Below, in pieces: positions 39,963-49,079 of a stretch of DNA of 64,000 nucleotides. This DNA is from Marinisporobacter sp. Its GTDB lineage: Bacteria; Bacillota; Clostridia; Peptostreptococcales; Thermotaleaceae. The notes beneath the pieces were generated by a model that saw only the letters and a list, made by a program, of their open reading frames with translations, was not told the DNA's origin and ran no database searches. Within the stretch, counting starts at the first letter, position 1. Each line of letters starts with the position of its first letter. The translations under genes were made by a program, and so were the position numbers. Location of the stretch: positions 99,736 to 163,735 of the forward strand of contig JAOARV010000048.1 in the NCBI GenBank assembly GCA_025210395.1, written 5' to 3'.

Positions 39963-39991
39963 TTGACAGTATATAAAAAAAGATATACAAT
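39963..39991 (+). promoter_or_regulatory. Strong promoter in the recA-rny gap
   Basis: TTGACA (39963-39968), 17-bp spacer, TACAAT (39986-39991). One of the best vegetative promoters in the window. Confidence 0.75.
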
Positions 39992-39997
39992 TATAAC

Positions 39998-40103
39998 AGA
40001 TATTGGTGTATCTGTATATGAATAATGAGGCCTGGATAGTGTTTTAAATTTTGATCTATAAAAACATAGAAAGATTTAAAAACCGAGGTTCCTCGGTTTT
40101 ATT
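39998..40103 (+). ncRNA. Candidate ~100-nt terminated leader or small RNA upstream of rny
   Basis: Lies between the TTGACA/TACAAT promoter and a perfect terminator stem, so a discrete transcript of about 100 nt is predicted. Internal pairing includes AGATA (39998-40002) with TATCT and TCTAT (40055-40059) with ATAGA (40066-40070). No known RNA family recognised. Readthrough would enter rny. Confidence 0.5.
40079..40103 (+). terminator. Terminator or attenuator just upstream of rny
   Basis: AAAACCGAGG (40079-40088) and CCTCGGTTTT (40091-40100), followed by ATTATTT. It lies only about 40 bases before the rny coding frame, suiting attenuation. Confidence 0.75.
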
Positions 40104-40139
40104 ATTTGCTTATGATTAAGCAGAGGAGGTGTATGGAAT

Positions 40140-41678
40140 ATTAATTCTATTCAGATTATAGTAAGCATTGTAACAGGTGCTATAGGTGTTGGAATTGGAT
40201 ATTTTATAAGAAAGAATATTGCTGAAGGTAAAATAAATAATGCAGAAAATAAAGCGGAAGAAATCGTTTCAGAAGCTAAAAAGCAAGCTGAAACATCTAA
40301 AAAAGAAATTTTACTTGAAGCAAAAGAAGAGGTTCATAGATTAAGAAATGAACTTGATAGAGAAAACAGAGAAAGACGTAATGAATTACAAAGATTAGAA
40401 AGAAGATTACAGCAAAAGGAAGAAACATTAGATAGGAAATCCGATAATTTAGAAAAGAAAGATGAAGTACTCAATAAAAAAATAAAAGAAGTAGCAGAGA
40501 AAAAAGAACAAATAAATGAAACTTATGGAAAACAACTGGAAGAATTAGAAAGAATATCGGGTTTAACATCTGAACAAGCAAAAGAACAACTTTTAAGTGA
40601 TACACAAAAAGAAATAAAGCATGAAACTGCCATGATGATTAAAGAAATTGAACAAAGAGCAAAAGAAGACGGAGAAAAGAAAGCAAAAGAGATTATCTCT
40701 TATGCAATACAAAAGTGTGCAGCAGATCATGTTGCTGAAACTACTGTATCTGTAGTAGCTCTTCCAAATGATGAGATGAAGGGTAGAATTATTGGTAGAG
40801 AAGGAAGAAATATAAGAGCATTAGAAACATTAACAGGAATAGACTTAATCATTGATGATACACCAGAAGCAGTAATTCTCTCTGGATTTGATCCTATAAG
40901 AAGAGAAGTAGCAAGAATTGCTTTAGAAAAGCTTATTGTAGATGGAAGAATTCATCCAGCTAGAATTGAAGAAATGGTAGAAAAAGCTAAAAAAGAGGTA
41001 AATAATATTATTAAAGAAGAGGGTGAACAAGCAACGTTTGAAACAGGTGTTCACAGTATTCATCCTGAATTGATAAAATTATTAGGTAGATTAAAGTATA
41101 GAACTAGCTATGGTCAAAATGTATTAAAACATTCTATCGAAGTATCTCATTTAGCAGGGTTAATGGCTGCAGAATTAGGCGTTGATGTGAAATTAGCAAA
41201 AAGAGCAGGGCTACTTCATGATATTGGAAAAGCTGTGGATCATGAAGTAGAGGGTACCCATGTAGATATAGGGATGGGGCTTCTAAAGAAATATAAAGAA
41301 TCTAGTGAAGTGATCCATGCTATGTCGACGCATCATGGGGATTATGAACCTCAGACTATTGAAGCCGTGCTAGTTACAGCAGCTGATGCTGTATCGGCTG
41401 CTAGACCAGGTGCAAGAAGAGAAACTTTAGAAACTTATATAAAAAGACTACAAAAGCTTGAAGAAATAGCAAATTCAAGTGAAGGTGTAGAAAAATCATT
41501 TGCTATTCAAGCAGGTAGAGAAATAAGAATTATGGTAAAACCAGATGAGATGGCAGATGAAGATATTATCTATTTAGCTCGTGAAGTAACAAAGAAAATA
41601 GAAAGTGAATTAGAATATCCTGGCCAAATAAAAGTAAATGTTATTCGCGAGACAAGAGCAATCGAATATGCAAAATAA
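40140..41678 (+). CDS. rny: Ribonuclease Y (no canonical start codon)
   Basis: 512 residues if read from ATT at 40140. Membrane-anchored endoribonuclease that initiates mRNA decay. N-terminal transmembrane helix ending in GIGYFIRKN, long coiled coil (about 30-190), KH domain ([20 protein letters not shown]), HD domain ([19 protein letters not shown]). The open frame begins after a stop at 40113-40115 and has no ATG, GTG or TTG until the internal ATG at 40632, which would delete the anchor and coiled coil. A GGAGG at 40125-40129 precedes ATT 40140 at good spacing. The nearby ATG at 40133 is in another frame and stops after three codons. So either ATT is the start or a single-base frameshift is present. 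Confidence 0.85.
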   Translation: MNSIQIIVSIVTGAIGVGIGYFIRKNIAEGKINNAENKAEEIVSEAKKQAETSKKEILLEAKEEVHRLRNELDRENRERRNELQRLERRLQQKEETLDRKSDNLEKKDEVLNKKIKEVAEKKEQINETYGKQLEELERISGLTSEQAKEQLLSDTQKEIKHETAMMIKEIEQRAKEDGEKKAKEIISYAIQKCAADHVAETTVSVVALPNDEMKGRIIGREGRNIRALETLTGIDLIIDDTPEAVILSGFDPIRREVARIALEKLIVDGRIHPARIEEMVEKAKKEVNNIIKEEGEQATFETGVHSIHPELIKLLGRLKYRTSYGQNVLKHSIEVSHLAGLMAAELGVDVKLAKRAGLLHDIGKAVDHEVEGTHVDIGMGLLKKYKESSEVIHAMSTHHGDYEPQTIEAVLVTAADAVSAARPGARRETLETYIKRLQKLEEIANSSEGVEKSFAIQAGREIRIMVKPDEMADEDIIYLAREVTKKIESELEYPGQIKVNVIRETRAIEYAK

Positions 41679-41702
41679 AAGAAGCTTCGGCTTCTTTTTA
41701 TT
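41677..41702 (+). terminator. Terminator after rny
   Basis: AAAAGAAGC (41677-41685), an ultrastable TTCG tetraloop, GCTTCTTTT (41690-41698), then further T. Confidence 0.88.
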
Positions 41703-41747
41703 TTGCAAAAATAATTTTTCAAAAATTTCAAATTTAGCATATTAAAA

Positions 41748-41776
41748 AAAGGATTTTCAACATAGATGTAGAATAT
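41748..41776 (+). promoter_or_regulatory. SigH-type promoter of spoVS
   Basis: AAAGGATTT (41748-41756), an 11-bp spacer and GTAGAATAT (41768-41776) fit the Bacillus SigH consensus (RNAGGAWWW, 11-12 bp, RNNGAATWW) at every position. Bacillus spoVS is known to be SigH-dependent. Confidence 0.75.
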
Positions 41777-41840
41777 ATTACTTGTAATACATTTGTTAAA
41801 TAAAACCAAATGACATTTTAAATTTAGGGGGGCTATAATC

Positions 41841-42101
41841 ATGGAAGTATTAAAAGTATCAGCAAAATCAAGTCCAAATTCTGTTGCAGGAGCATTAGCA
41901 GGCGTTTTAAGAGAACGTGGGGGCGCTGAAATTCAAGCTATTGGTGCAGGTGCTCTAAATCAAGCAGTAAAAGCGGTAGCCATTGCTAGAGGATTTGTTG
42001 CTCCTAGTGGTGTGGACCTAATCTGTATCCCTGCATTTACTGATATATTGATAGATGGGGAGGAAAGAACAGCAATAAAATTAATTGTTGAGCCTAGATA
42101 G
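41841..42101 (+). CDS. spoVS: Stage V sporulation protein S
   Basis: 86 residues, an Alba-like fold protein needed to progress to stage V in Bacillus and present in many spore formers. VLKVSAKSSPNSVAGALAGVL and AVKAVAIARGFVAPSGVDL are hallmark segments. Length exact. Follows rny, as in Bacillus (rny-ymdB-spoVS), here without ymdB. Own SigH-type promoter upstream and a terminator downstream make it monocistronic. Confidence 0.97.
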   Translation: MEVLKVSAKSSPNSVAGALAGVLRERGGAEIQAIGAGALNQAVKAVAIARGFVAPSGVDLICIPAFTDILIDGEERTAIKLIVEPR

Positions 42102-42117
42102 AAAGAATAAGTAAAAG

Positions 42118-42143
42118 AACCTGCTTTTAAAGCAGGTTTTTTG
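42118..42143 (+). terminator. Terminator after spoVS
   Basis: AACCTGCTT (42118-42126) and AAGCAGGTT (42130-42138) followed by TTTTTG. Confidence 0.88.
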
Positions 42144-42226
42144 TATCATAAAGTATATAATAATTAGGAATAATATGTGCATAAAATATAAAAATTTTTA
42201 GAAATGATAAAAAAGGAGGTGAACCT

Positions 42227-43072
42227 ATGAATGCTATGATAGATATGCATGTACATACGAATGCATCAGATGGTATTTTATCTCCTAGAGACGTTGTATA
42301 TTGGGCAAAAGAGAGAGGATTTAAAGGGATTGCTATAACGGATCATGATACTATTGATGGAATTAAAGAGGCAATAAAGGTTTCTCAAGAATATGATGAC
42401 TTTTTAGTAATACCTGGTATAGAATTTAGTACATTATATTATGATAGAGAAGTTCATATATTAGGATATTTTATAGATTATAAGAATCAACAGCTGATTC
42501 ATATGACAAAAAGGATTAAAAATTATAGAGCTAAAAGGATAGAATTAATGGTTGATAAGCTAAGAGAGTTAGGATATGATATTCATTTCTCAGAAGTTAA
42601 AGATGATCAGAAAGAAGGGGCTATTGGCAGACCTCATGTAGCTAGGATACTTGTTCAAAAGGGATATGTATCTTCTGTCTCTGAGGCATTTGAAAAACTA
42701 CTTAGCAAAGGACGACCTGCTTATGTTGAAAGGTTTAAGCTGACCGTTGATGAGGCCATAGAGTTTATTGAAAATGCTAAAGGGATACCGGTACTTGCTC
42801 ATCCAGCATTGATTGATAAAGGGATAGATATAGAAGAAATCATAAAAAAAGGAATCAAAGGAATAGAAGTTTATCATTCGGAACATTCGGCCTTTCATAA
42901 TAAGATGTATTTAGAGCTTTCTAAAAAATATGATCTTTTTATTACAGGAGGTTCTGATTATCATGATGAGATGATAGAAGGCATTCCTAATATAGGAAAA
43001 ATTTTTATTCCCTATGATACGATTAAAGAAATGAAAAAAATGAAGGATTTTGGAGAAAAGTGTAGAATATAA
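42227..43072 (+). CDS. PHP-domain metal-dependent phosphoesterase (TrpH/YciV-like)
   Basis: 281 residues. PHP motifs: DMHVHTNASDG (first metal pair), AITDHDTIDG, PGIEFST, HILGYF, GRPHVARILV, PVLAHPALI and the C-terminal GGSDYHDE. Such proteins hydrolyse phosphoesters, including 3',5'-nucleotide bisphosphate (pAp) or 5' nucleotides from short RNAs. Substrate not determined here. Start ATG follows AAAAAGGAGGTGAACCT. A single-gene unit before purB. Confidence 0.88.
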   Translation: MNAMIDMHVHTNASDGILSPRDVVYWAKERGFKGIAITDHDTIDGIKEAIKVSQEYDDFLVIPGIEFSTLYYDREVHILGYFIDYKNQQLIHMTKRIKNYRAKRIELMVDKLRELGYDIHFSEVKDDQKEGAIGRPHVARILVQKGYVSSVSEAFEKLLSKGRPAYVERFKLTVDEAIEFIENAKGIPVLAHPALIDKGIDIEEIIKKGIKGIEVYHSEHSAFHNKMYLELSKKYDLFITGGSDYHDEMIEGIPNIGKIFIPYDTIKEMKKMKDFGEKCRI

Positions 43073-43107
43073 TTAGCTTAGTAATAGAAGGGAAAGGGGT
43101 AAAAAAA

Positions 43108-44538
43108 TTGGCACAAGTTTATGAAAATCCACTAATTACAAGATACGCTAGTAGGGAAATGTCGGAAATTTTTTCTTCAGATGAAAAATTTAAAACATGG
43201 AGAAAGCTCTGGATTGCTCTTGCAGAATCTGAAAAAGAACTGGGACTTGAAATAACACAAGATCAAATTGATGAAATGAAAAAATATTGTGATGATATTA
43301 ATTATGATGTAGCAAAGAAAAGAGAAAAAGAAACAAGACATGATGTAATGTCTCATGTATATGCTTTTGGTGTACAATGCCCTAAAGCAAAGCCCATCAT
43401 CCACCTAGGGGCAACAAGTGCTTATGTAGGAGATAATACAGATGTAATTATTATGCAAAGAGCTATGAAGATGATAAGAAAAAAAATTATCAATCTGTTA
43501 AGTAGACTTTCTAAATTTTCTGTAGAATACAAAGATGTACCGACTCTAGGATTTACTCACTTTCAACCTGCGCAGCTTACTACTGTTGGAAAAAGAGCTA
43601 CTTTATGGCTAATGGATCTTTTAATGGATTGTGAAGAGGTTGAAAATGTGTTAGCTAGTATGAAAATGAGAGGGGTAAAAGGAACAACAGGTACGCAAGC
43701 AAGCTTTTTAAAACTATTTGATGGAGATCATGAAAAAGTAAAAAGACTAGATAAGCTTGTAGCAAATAAATTAGGTTTTGAAAAAACTTTTCCAGTAACA
43801 GGACAAACTTATTCAAGAAAATTAGATTACAAAGTTGTATCTGTTTTAAGTGGTATTGCACAAAGCCTTCATAAGATGACAAATGATATAAGACTTCTTC
43901 AGCATTTGAAAGAAGTAGAGGAACCTTTTGAATCTACTCAAATTGGTTCATCGGCTATGGCGTATAAAAGAAACCCTATGAGAAGTGAGAGAGTAGCGTC
44001 TCTTTCAAGACATGTGATGGCTCTTATAATGGACCCAGCTATGACAACTTCTACACAATGGTTTGAAAGAACCTTAGATGATTCTGCAAATAGGAGGATT
44101 TCAATTCCAGAAGCATTTTTAGCTGTAGATGCTATCCTTGAAATCTGTATTAATATATCTTCTGGCTTAGTTGTTTATGAAAAAGTAATTCATCAGCATG
44201 TGATGAACGAACTTCCTTTCATGGCAACAGAAAACATTATTATGGAAGCTGTAAAAAGAGGAGGAGACCGACAGGAACTTCATGAAAAGATCAGAGTTCA
44301 CTCGATGGAAGCTGCAAGACAGGTGAAACAAGAAGGAAAAGAGAATGATTTGTTAATTAGAATTGCAAATGATGAAACCTTTGGTCTTTCTAATGAAGAA
44401 ATTAGTAGCTTGATGGATGCAAAACTTTTTATAGGAAGAGCACCGCAGCAGGTAATGGAATTTATAGGAGAATATATTCAACCTATAGTAGATGAGAATA
44501 AAGATCTATTAGGGATAGAGGTTGATTTAAAGGTGTAA
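43108..44538 (+). CDS. purB: Adenylosuccinate lyase
   Basis: 476 residues from TTG at 43108. It acts twice in purine synthesis (SAICAR and adenylosuccinate cleavage). Fumarase/aspartase superfamily; signature loop IGSSAMAYKRNPMRSERV and the catalytic region TRHDVMSHVYAFG. It is isolated from other pur genes here, so it is probably a stand-alone unit. Confidence 0.95.
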   Translation: MAQVYENPLITRYASREMSEIFSSDEKFKTWRKLWIALAESEKELGLEITQDQIDEMKKYCDDINYDVAKKREKETRHDVMSHVYAFGVQCPKAKPIIHLGATSAYVGDNTDVIIMQRAMKMIRKKIINLLSRLSKFSVEYKDVPTLGFTHFQPAQLTTVGKRATLWLMDLLMDCEEVENVLASMKMRGVKGTTGTQASFLKLFDGDHEKVKRLDKLVANKLGFEKTFPVTGQTYSRKLDYKVVSVLSGIAQSLHKMTNDIRLLQHLKEVEEPFESTQIGSSAMAYKRNPMRSERVASLSRHVMALIMDPAMTTSTQWFERTLDDSANRRISIPEAFLAVDAILEICINISSGLVVYEKVIHQHVMNELPFMATENIIMEAVKRGGDRQELHEKIRVHSMEAARQVKQEGKENDLLIRIANDETFGLSNEEISSLMDAKLFIGRAPQQVMEFIGEYIQPIVDENKDLLGIEVDLKV

Positions 44539-44546
44539 ATGTAACA

Positions 44547-44575
44547 TTGACATGAAATGAAAATTTAGATATAAT
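44547..44575 (+). promoter_or_regulatory. Consensus promoter of the proA-proB leader
   Basis: TTGACA (44547-44552), 17-bp spacer, TATAAT (44570-44575): a perfect vegetative promoter. Confidence 0.9.
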
Positions 44576-44581
44576 GTTTTT

Positions 44582-44818
44582 TAAATATGAATAGTTTGAT
44601 GCTTTGAAGGAGAATAGTAAAAAAGAAATGTTTCACAGAGAATAAGACAGTGGTGAGAGTCTTATAAACTATCTTTTTGAACCCGCTCTGGAGCATATGG
44701 CAAGTGAAGTCATTACGGTTATAATCACGTTACGATTATCTAAGAAGAGCTGGTTTATTTGGCTAATTAGGGTGGTACCGCGGGTAAACTCTCGTCCCTT
44801 AGGGGATGAGGGTTTTTT
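44582..44818 (+). promoter_or_regulatory. T-box riboswitch, tRNA-Pro type
   Basis: The T-box sequence AGGGTGGTACCGCGG begins at 44769, where TGGTACC pairs with the tRNA acceptor end. The competing terminator is ACTCTCGTCCC (44788-44798) / GGGATGAGGGT (44803-44813) with a T-run. In Stem I the codon after TTTTTGAA is CCC (44682-44684), a proline specifier, matching the downstream proline genes. Uncharged tRNA-Pro should favour readthrough. Confidence 0.93.
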
Positions 44819-44843
44819 ATTATATAAGAAAAGGAGTGATCAT

Positions 44844-46082
44844 ATGACTTTAATTGAAAAATGTAAAGTATTAAATAAAGCATCAAGTGTTTTAGCTACT
44901 ATGGACACAAAATATAAAAATCAAGCATTACAGGAAGTAGTAAGGAGCTTAAAAGAGCATGAAGATTTCATTTTAGAAGAAAATAGAAAAGATGTGGAAA
45001 AAGCCGAAAGTAATCAAATGAAAGAAAGCTTAATTGATCGTCTTCGCTTAGATGGAAAAAGAATTGATGGCATGATAGAAGGAATAAAAACCATTATAGA
45101 TTTAAAAGATCCTATATGGAAAAGTAATGAAGTATGGACTTTAGAAAATGGTCTTACAGTAAGTAAAATGACTGTGCCTATGGGCGTCATTGGAATTATT
45201 TATGAATCAAGACCTAACGTAACAGTAGATGCTTTTTCCCTTGCATTAAAAAGTGGAAATTGTATTTTACTTCGTGGAAGTTCAACTTCTATTCATTCAA
45301 ACAAAGCTTTAGTATATGCCATTAAAGAAGGACTTAAAAGAAGTAGCATATCTGAAGATGTGATTGCGTTAGTAGATGATACAAACAGAGCAGTTGTAAA
45401 AGAAATGTTAACCATGAATGAATATATTGATTTAGTTATTCCAAGAGGAGGAAAAGATTTAATTCAATTTGTAGTAAAAAATGCAACGGTACCGACTATT
45501 GAAACAGGTGTAGGAAATTGTCATATATTTGTAGATGCAACAGCTGATTTAGAAAGAGCCGTAGATATTATTGAGAATGCAAAGGTACAAAGACCTGGAG
45601 TTTGTAATGCTTGTGAAACGGTATTGATTCATAAAAATATAGCAAGTGTATTTTTACCTAAACTATATGATTGTTTAAAGGACCGAGTAGAAATGCGAGG
45701 GTGTGATGAAACTCAAAAAATCATATCTGTAAAGGAAGCAATAAAGGAAGATTGGGCTGAAGAATATTTAGATTATATTTTAGCTATTAAAGTAGTTGAA
45801 GATGTAGAAATGGCAATTTCTCATATTGATACTTATGGAACAAAGCATTCAGAAGCCATTTTAACGGAAAAAGTAGCAAATGCCAATACGTTTTTAAGAA
45901 GAGTCGATGCTGCAGCTGTATATGTAAATGCTTCTACAAGATTTACAGATGGAGGAGAATTTGGATTTGGAGCAGAGATGGGTATAAGTACACAAAAAAT
46001 GCATGCGCGAGGACCTATGGGGCTGAATGAATTAGTAACTGTAAAATATATAGTACAAGGAAATGGACAAATTAGAGAATAG
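44844..46082 (+). CDS. proA: Glutamate-5-semialdehyde dehydrogenase (gamma-glutamyl phosphate reductase)
   Basis: 412 residues from ATG at 44844, after AAAGGAGTGATCAT. In-frame codons upstream run through the T-box and are not coding. It reduces gamma-glutamyl phosphate to glutamate semialdehyde with NADPH. Aldehyde-dehydrogenase fold; catalytic Cys in RPGVCNACETVLIH and the glycine-rich IETGVGNCHIFVD segment. Unusually proA precedes proB here. Confidence 0.96.
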   Translation: MTLIEKCKVLNKASSVLATMDTKYKNQALQEVVRSLKEHEDFILEENRKDVEKAESNQMKESLIDRLRLDGKRIDGMIEGIKTIIDLKDPIWKSNEVWTLENGLTVSKMTVPMGVIGIIYESRPNVTVDAFSLALKSGNCILLRGSSTSIHSNKALVYAIKEGLKRSSISEDVIALVDDTNRAVVKEMLTMNEYIDLVIPRGGKDLIQFVVKNATVPTIETGVGNCHIFVDATADLERAVDIIENAKVQRPGVCNACETVLIHKNIASVFLPKLYDCLKDRVEMRGCDETQKIISVKEAIKEDWAEEYLDYILAIKVVEDVEMAISHIDTYGTKHSEAILTEKVANANTFLRRVDAAAVYVNASTRFTDGGEFGFGAEMGISTQKMHARGPMGLNELVTVKYIVQGNGQIRE

Positions 46083-46091
46083 AGGGATAAA

Positions 46092-46883
46092 ATGTTAGCA
46101 GCCATTATGAATAAAGCTAAAAAAATTGTTATTAAGATTGGAAGTAATACTTTAGCAAATGAAGATGGAACGATTAATAAAGAGTTTTTAGAGAAGTTTA
46201 GTAAACAAATAAATTTTTTGAGGGATCAGGGAAAAGAGATTGTGATTGTATCTTCTGGAGCAAGAATAGCAGGAGTAGGAACAATAGGTAAATGGATGAG
46301 AAAGGGAGATATCCATTACAAGCAGGCTTTATGTGCTATTGGGCAAGTAGAATTAATGGATTCTTATAGACAAGTTTTTAATCAATATGATATTCATATT
46401 GGACAAATGCTTTTAACTAGAGAGGATTTATCAGATGCTAGTAGAACTTTAAATATTAGAAACACCCTATTTACTTTAATTGATGAAGGTGTTATTCCTA
46501 TTATCAATGAAAATGATACAGTAAGTGTTGCTGAAATAAAAATCGGAGACAATGATACTCTAGCAGCCCTTACGACTAACCTTTGGGATGCAGATTTATT
46601 GATTATGTTTAGTGATATTGATGGTGTATATGATAAAAATCCAAAAGAATATAAGGATGCAAAGTTTCTTGAAGAAATTACAGATATTGATGGATTATTA
46701 GAAATCATTGAAATGGGGAAAGTCAATGAATTTGGAACAGGTGGAATTGCTACGAAAATTGAAGCGGCTCGCAAGGTAAATTCTTATGGTATTCCAATGA
46801 TCTTAACAAATGGGAAAAAAGAAAACATTTTATTAAATCTATTAGATGGAACAGAAAGAGCAACTTTATTTATTGCAAGATAA
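46092..46883 (+). CDS. proB: Glutamate 5-kinase, short form without PUA domain
   Basis: 263 residues. It phosphorylates glutamate on the gamma carboxylate, the first proline step and the feedback-controlled one. Amino-acid-kinase fold: KKIVIKIGSNTLAN, IVSSGARIAGVG, IINENDTVSV, DNDTLAAL, GTGGIATKIEAA. The C-terminal PUA domain of the longer (about 370-residue) enzymes is missing; short forms are common in Clostridia. Nine bases after proA, same T-box control. Confidence 0.96.
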   Translation: MLAAIMNKAKKIVIKIGSNTLANEDGTINKEFLEKFSKQINFLRDQGKEIVIVSSGARIAGVGTIGKWMRKGDIHYKQALCAIGQVELMDSYRQVFNQYDIHIGQMLLTREDLSDASRTLNIRNTLFTLIDEGVIPIINENDTVSVAEIKIGDNDTLAALTTNLWDADLLIMFSDIDGVYDKNPKEYKDAKFLEEITDIDGLLEIIEMGKVNEFGTGGIATKIEAARKVNSYGIPMILTNGKKENILLNLLDGTERATLFIAR

Positions 46884-46932
46884 AATATCACCTAGCTATT
46901 AGTTTGAATAACTATAGCTAGGTGGTATTTTG
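46883..46932 (+). terminator. Terminator after proB
   Basis: A 17-bp near-perfect stem joins the regions 46883-46899 and 46914-46930 (CACCTAGCTAT pairing with ATAGCTAGGTG), with the T-tract inside the second arm. Confidence 0.8.
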
Positions 46933-46972
46933 TAATATATTGAAAAAATATATATAATATGAAGGGCGATTA

Positions 46973-46981
46973 TGATATAAT
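46973..46981 (+). promoter_or_regulatory. Extended -10 promoter upstream of steA
   Basis: TG (46973-46974), one base, TATAAT (46976-46981). No clear -35 element. Confidence 0.45.
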
Positions 46982-47053
46982 AAGCCTTGTGAAGTTTTGG
47001 TATTATTTATGAAAAATGAGTAATACTAAAGAAAAAACAACTGGAGGAAATAT

Positions 47054-48202
47054 ATGTTAACCACAGGCATTGTAAGGATTGATAAAAAAACAAAAGAACT
47101 TGTCAAAAGGTTAAATCCAGGAGAAATTGCAGTGATCAATCACAAAGATATAGATGAAGTAGCAGCGAATTCTTTAGTTATGTGTAAACCATGTATGGTG
47201 ATTAATGCTGCCGAGTCTATTAGTGGAAGATATCCTAATTTAGGACCTGAGATTTTAGAAAAAGCAGGAATCCCTATTTTAGATCATGTAGGAGATGCGT
47301 TTTTTTCTAAAATTAAAGAAGGTGATTCTTTAGAAATTAGAGATGATCAACTATATATGGATGAAGAATGCATTGGAAATGGGAACCTATTGACAAAAGA
47401 ATTAATTAAGAAAAAATTAGAAGAAACCAGTGAAAATTTTCAATTTGAATTAGATAAATTTATTGAAAATACATTAGAGTATGCTAAAAAAGAAAAGGAC
47501 ATGCTCTTGGGAAATTTAAAAATCCCAAAAGTAAGTACAAGATTTAAAGGAAGACATACCTTAGTAGTGGTAAGAGGACAAAATTATAAGGAAGATTTAC
47601 ATGCTATAAGATCCTATATTGAGGAATTTAATCCAATCCTTATTGGTGTGGATGGTGGTGGAGATGCTCTTATGGAATGTGGATATATTCCTGATATGAT
47701 TGTAGGGGATATGGACAGTGTTTCTGATGAGTGCTTAAAGGCTTGTAAGGAAATAGTTGTACATGCTTATCGTGATGGACGAGCACCAGGACTGAAAAGA
47801 ATTGAATCATTAGGGCTTAAAAGCATTGTATTTCCAGCGCCAGGAACAAGTGAAGATATTGCCATGCTCCTTGCTTTTGACAATGAAACAGAACTTATTG
47901 TAGCAGTAGGAACCCATTCAAATATGGTTGATTTTCTTGAAAAGGGAAGAAAAGGGATGGCGAGTACTTTTCTTGTTAGATTAAAGGTGGGATCAAAGCT
48001 AGTTGATGCAAAAGGCGTAAATAAATTATATAGAGAAAGTGTAAAATTCAAACATTTCGCAGGGCTTGCATTTGGTGCAATGATTCCTATATTTATTGTT
48101 GGAGCTTTATCCCCTACTGTTCAGCAGTTATTTAAATTGTTTCTTATAAAATTAAAATTTGTCTTTCCGATGGAATTTTTAGGGAGGTATCACATTTGGT
48201 AA
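47054..48202 (+). CDS. steA: SteA-like putative cytokinetic ring protein
   Basis: 382 residues. The central half resembles thiamine-pyrophosphokinase folds (ILIGVDGGGDALMECGYIPDMIVGDMDS), the pattern used to define SteA; the last 40 residues are hydrophobic (FGAMIPIFIVGALS) and anchor it in the membrane. In Corynebacterium SteA works with SteB at the septum; here the next gene is SteB-like, so the pair is kept. Septal or sporulation role is inferred from family and neighbours. Confidence 0.85.
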   Translation: MLTTGIVRIDKKTKELVKRLNPGEIAVINHKDIDEVAANSLVMCKPCMVINAAESISGRYPNLGPEILEKAGIPILDHVGDAFFSKIKEGDSLEIRDDQLYMDEECIGNGNLLTKELIKKKLEETSENFQFELDKFIENTLEYAKKEKDMLLGNLKIPKVSTRFKGRHTLVVVRGQNYKEDLHAIRSYIEEFNPILIGVDGGGDALMECGYIPDMIVGDMDSVSDECLKACKEIVVHAYRDGRAPGLKRIESLGLKSIVFPAPGTSEDIAMLLAFDNETELIVAVGTHSNMVDFLEKGRKGMASTFLVRLKVGSKLVDAKGVNKLYRESVKFKHFAGLAFGAMIPIFIVGALSPTVQQLFKLFLIKLKFVFPMEFLGRYHIW

Positions 48203-49068
48203 TTAATTTAAAATATTATGTTATAACAATTGTTGCAATATTTTTAGCTATAGGAATAGGAATATTTATAGGTATTATGTTAGATGGACAAGATCTAATT
48301 GTAGAACAGCAAAAGGAAATTGTTTCACAGCTTGAAAGTAAATTTGATGAATTTAAAATGAAACAGGATAGTTTACAGGAAAAAATTGACGTATTGAATC
48401 TAGAAAAAGATAAAAATGAAAGATTTTTAAATAAGATATATCCAGAACTTGTAAAAGATCAATTGAAAGATTTAAATGTCGTTGTTTTAGAAACTAGTGA
48501 ACATTATGATTATTCAGGAATTAATGATGCTTTTAAAAAAGCAGGCGTCAATAGTGTAAGTAATATGATCATAAAAGAGGGAAATAAAGAAGAGTTATTA
48601 AGAGTAGCACAAGAATTTGGTATAGTAGAGACTTCAGAAGATTTAGAGAAGCAAATTATAAAGAAGTTTTGTGATGTATTAGTTTCTGGAAATGATCAAG
48701 CTTTTATAGAAAAGCTAAAGGAAAAGAAATTTATTGATTATACAGATGATGTCCTTGTACCTGCTGACTACATTATTATAGCAGGAGGAAGTGTTGATGA
48801 GAATCAGCGTATATTGAATAAATTTGATAAAACGATTATTAATTATATAAAAAGTAAAAACATCCCTATTATGGCAGTTGAAAAGTTAGAAGTTGTTTAT
48901 TCTAATATAAGTGAATACAAAAAACTTAGAATATCTACAGTAGATAATGTAGATACAGTTATAGGAAAAATCTCTATGCTAATGGTAGTTAGCGGTCACG
49001 AAGGGCATTTTGGAGAAAAAGAAACAGCAGATAATTTAGTTCCAGAAGGATTTATAATAGTAGACTAG
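48196..49068 (+). CDS. SteB/MctB-like single-pass membrane protein (copper transporter family by name)
   Basis: 290 residues from TTG at 48196, overlapping steA by seven bases. One N-terminal transmembrane helix (VITIVAIFLAIGIGIFIGIM), a coiled coil about 35-80, and a Rossmann-like extracytoplasmic domain. This is the DUF3186 architecture annotated as copper transporter (MctB) after the mycobacterial protein, but pairing with steA supports the SteB role in cell envelope or division. No copper-binding cysteine cluster is visible. Confidence 0.8.
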   Translation: MVINLKYYVITIVAIFLAIGIGIFIGIMLDGQDLIVEQQKEIVSQLESKFDEFKMKQDSLQEKIDVLNLEKDKNERFLNKIYPELVKDQLKDLNVVVLETSEHYDYSGINDAFKKAGVNSVSNMIIKEGNKEELLRVAQEFGIVETSEDLEKQIIKKFCDVLVSGNDQAFIEKLKEKKFIDYTDDVLVPADYIIIAGGSVDENQRILNKFDKTIINYIKSKNIPIMAVEKLEVVYSNISEYKKLRISTVDNVDTVIGKISMLMVVSGHEGHFGEKETADNLVPEGFIIVD

Positions 49069-49079
49069 GAGTTGATTAG

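Noticed and set aside
40632..41678. RNase Y starting at the internal ATG 40632
   Set aside because: It would lose the membrane anchor and coiled coil, which are encoded in the same open frame upstream.
44697..44843. Upstream extension of proA
   Set aside because: This in-frame stretch is the T-box antiterminator/terminator region, and a proper binding site precedes ATG 44844.
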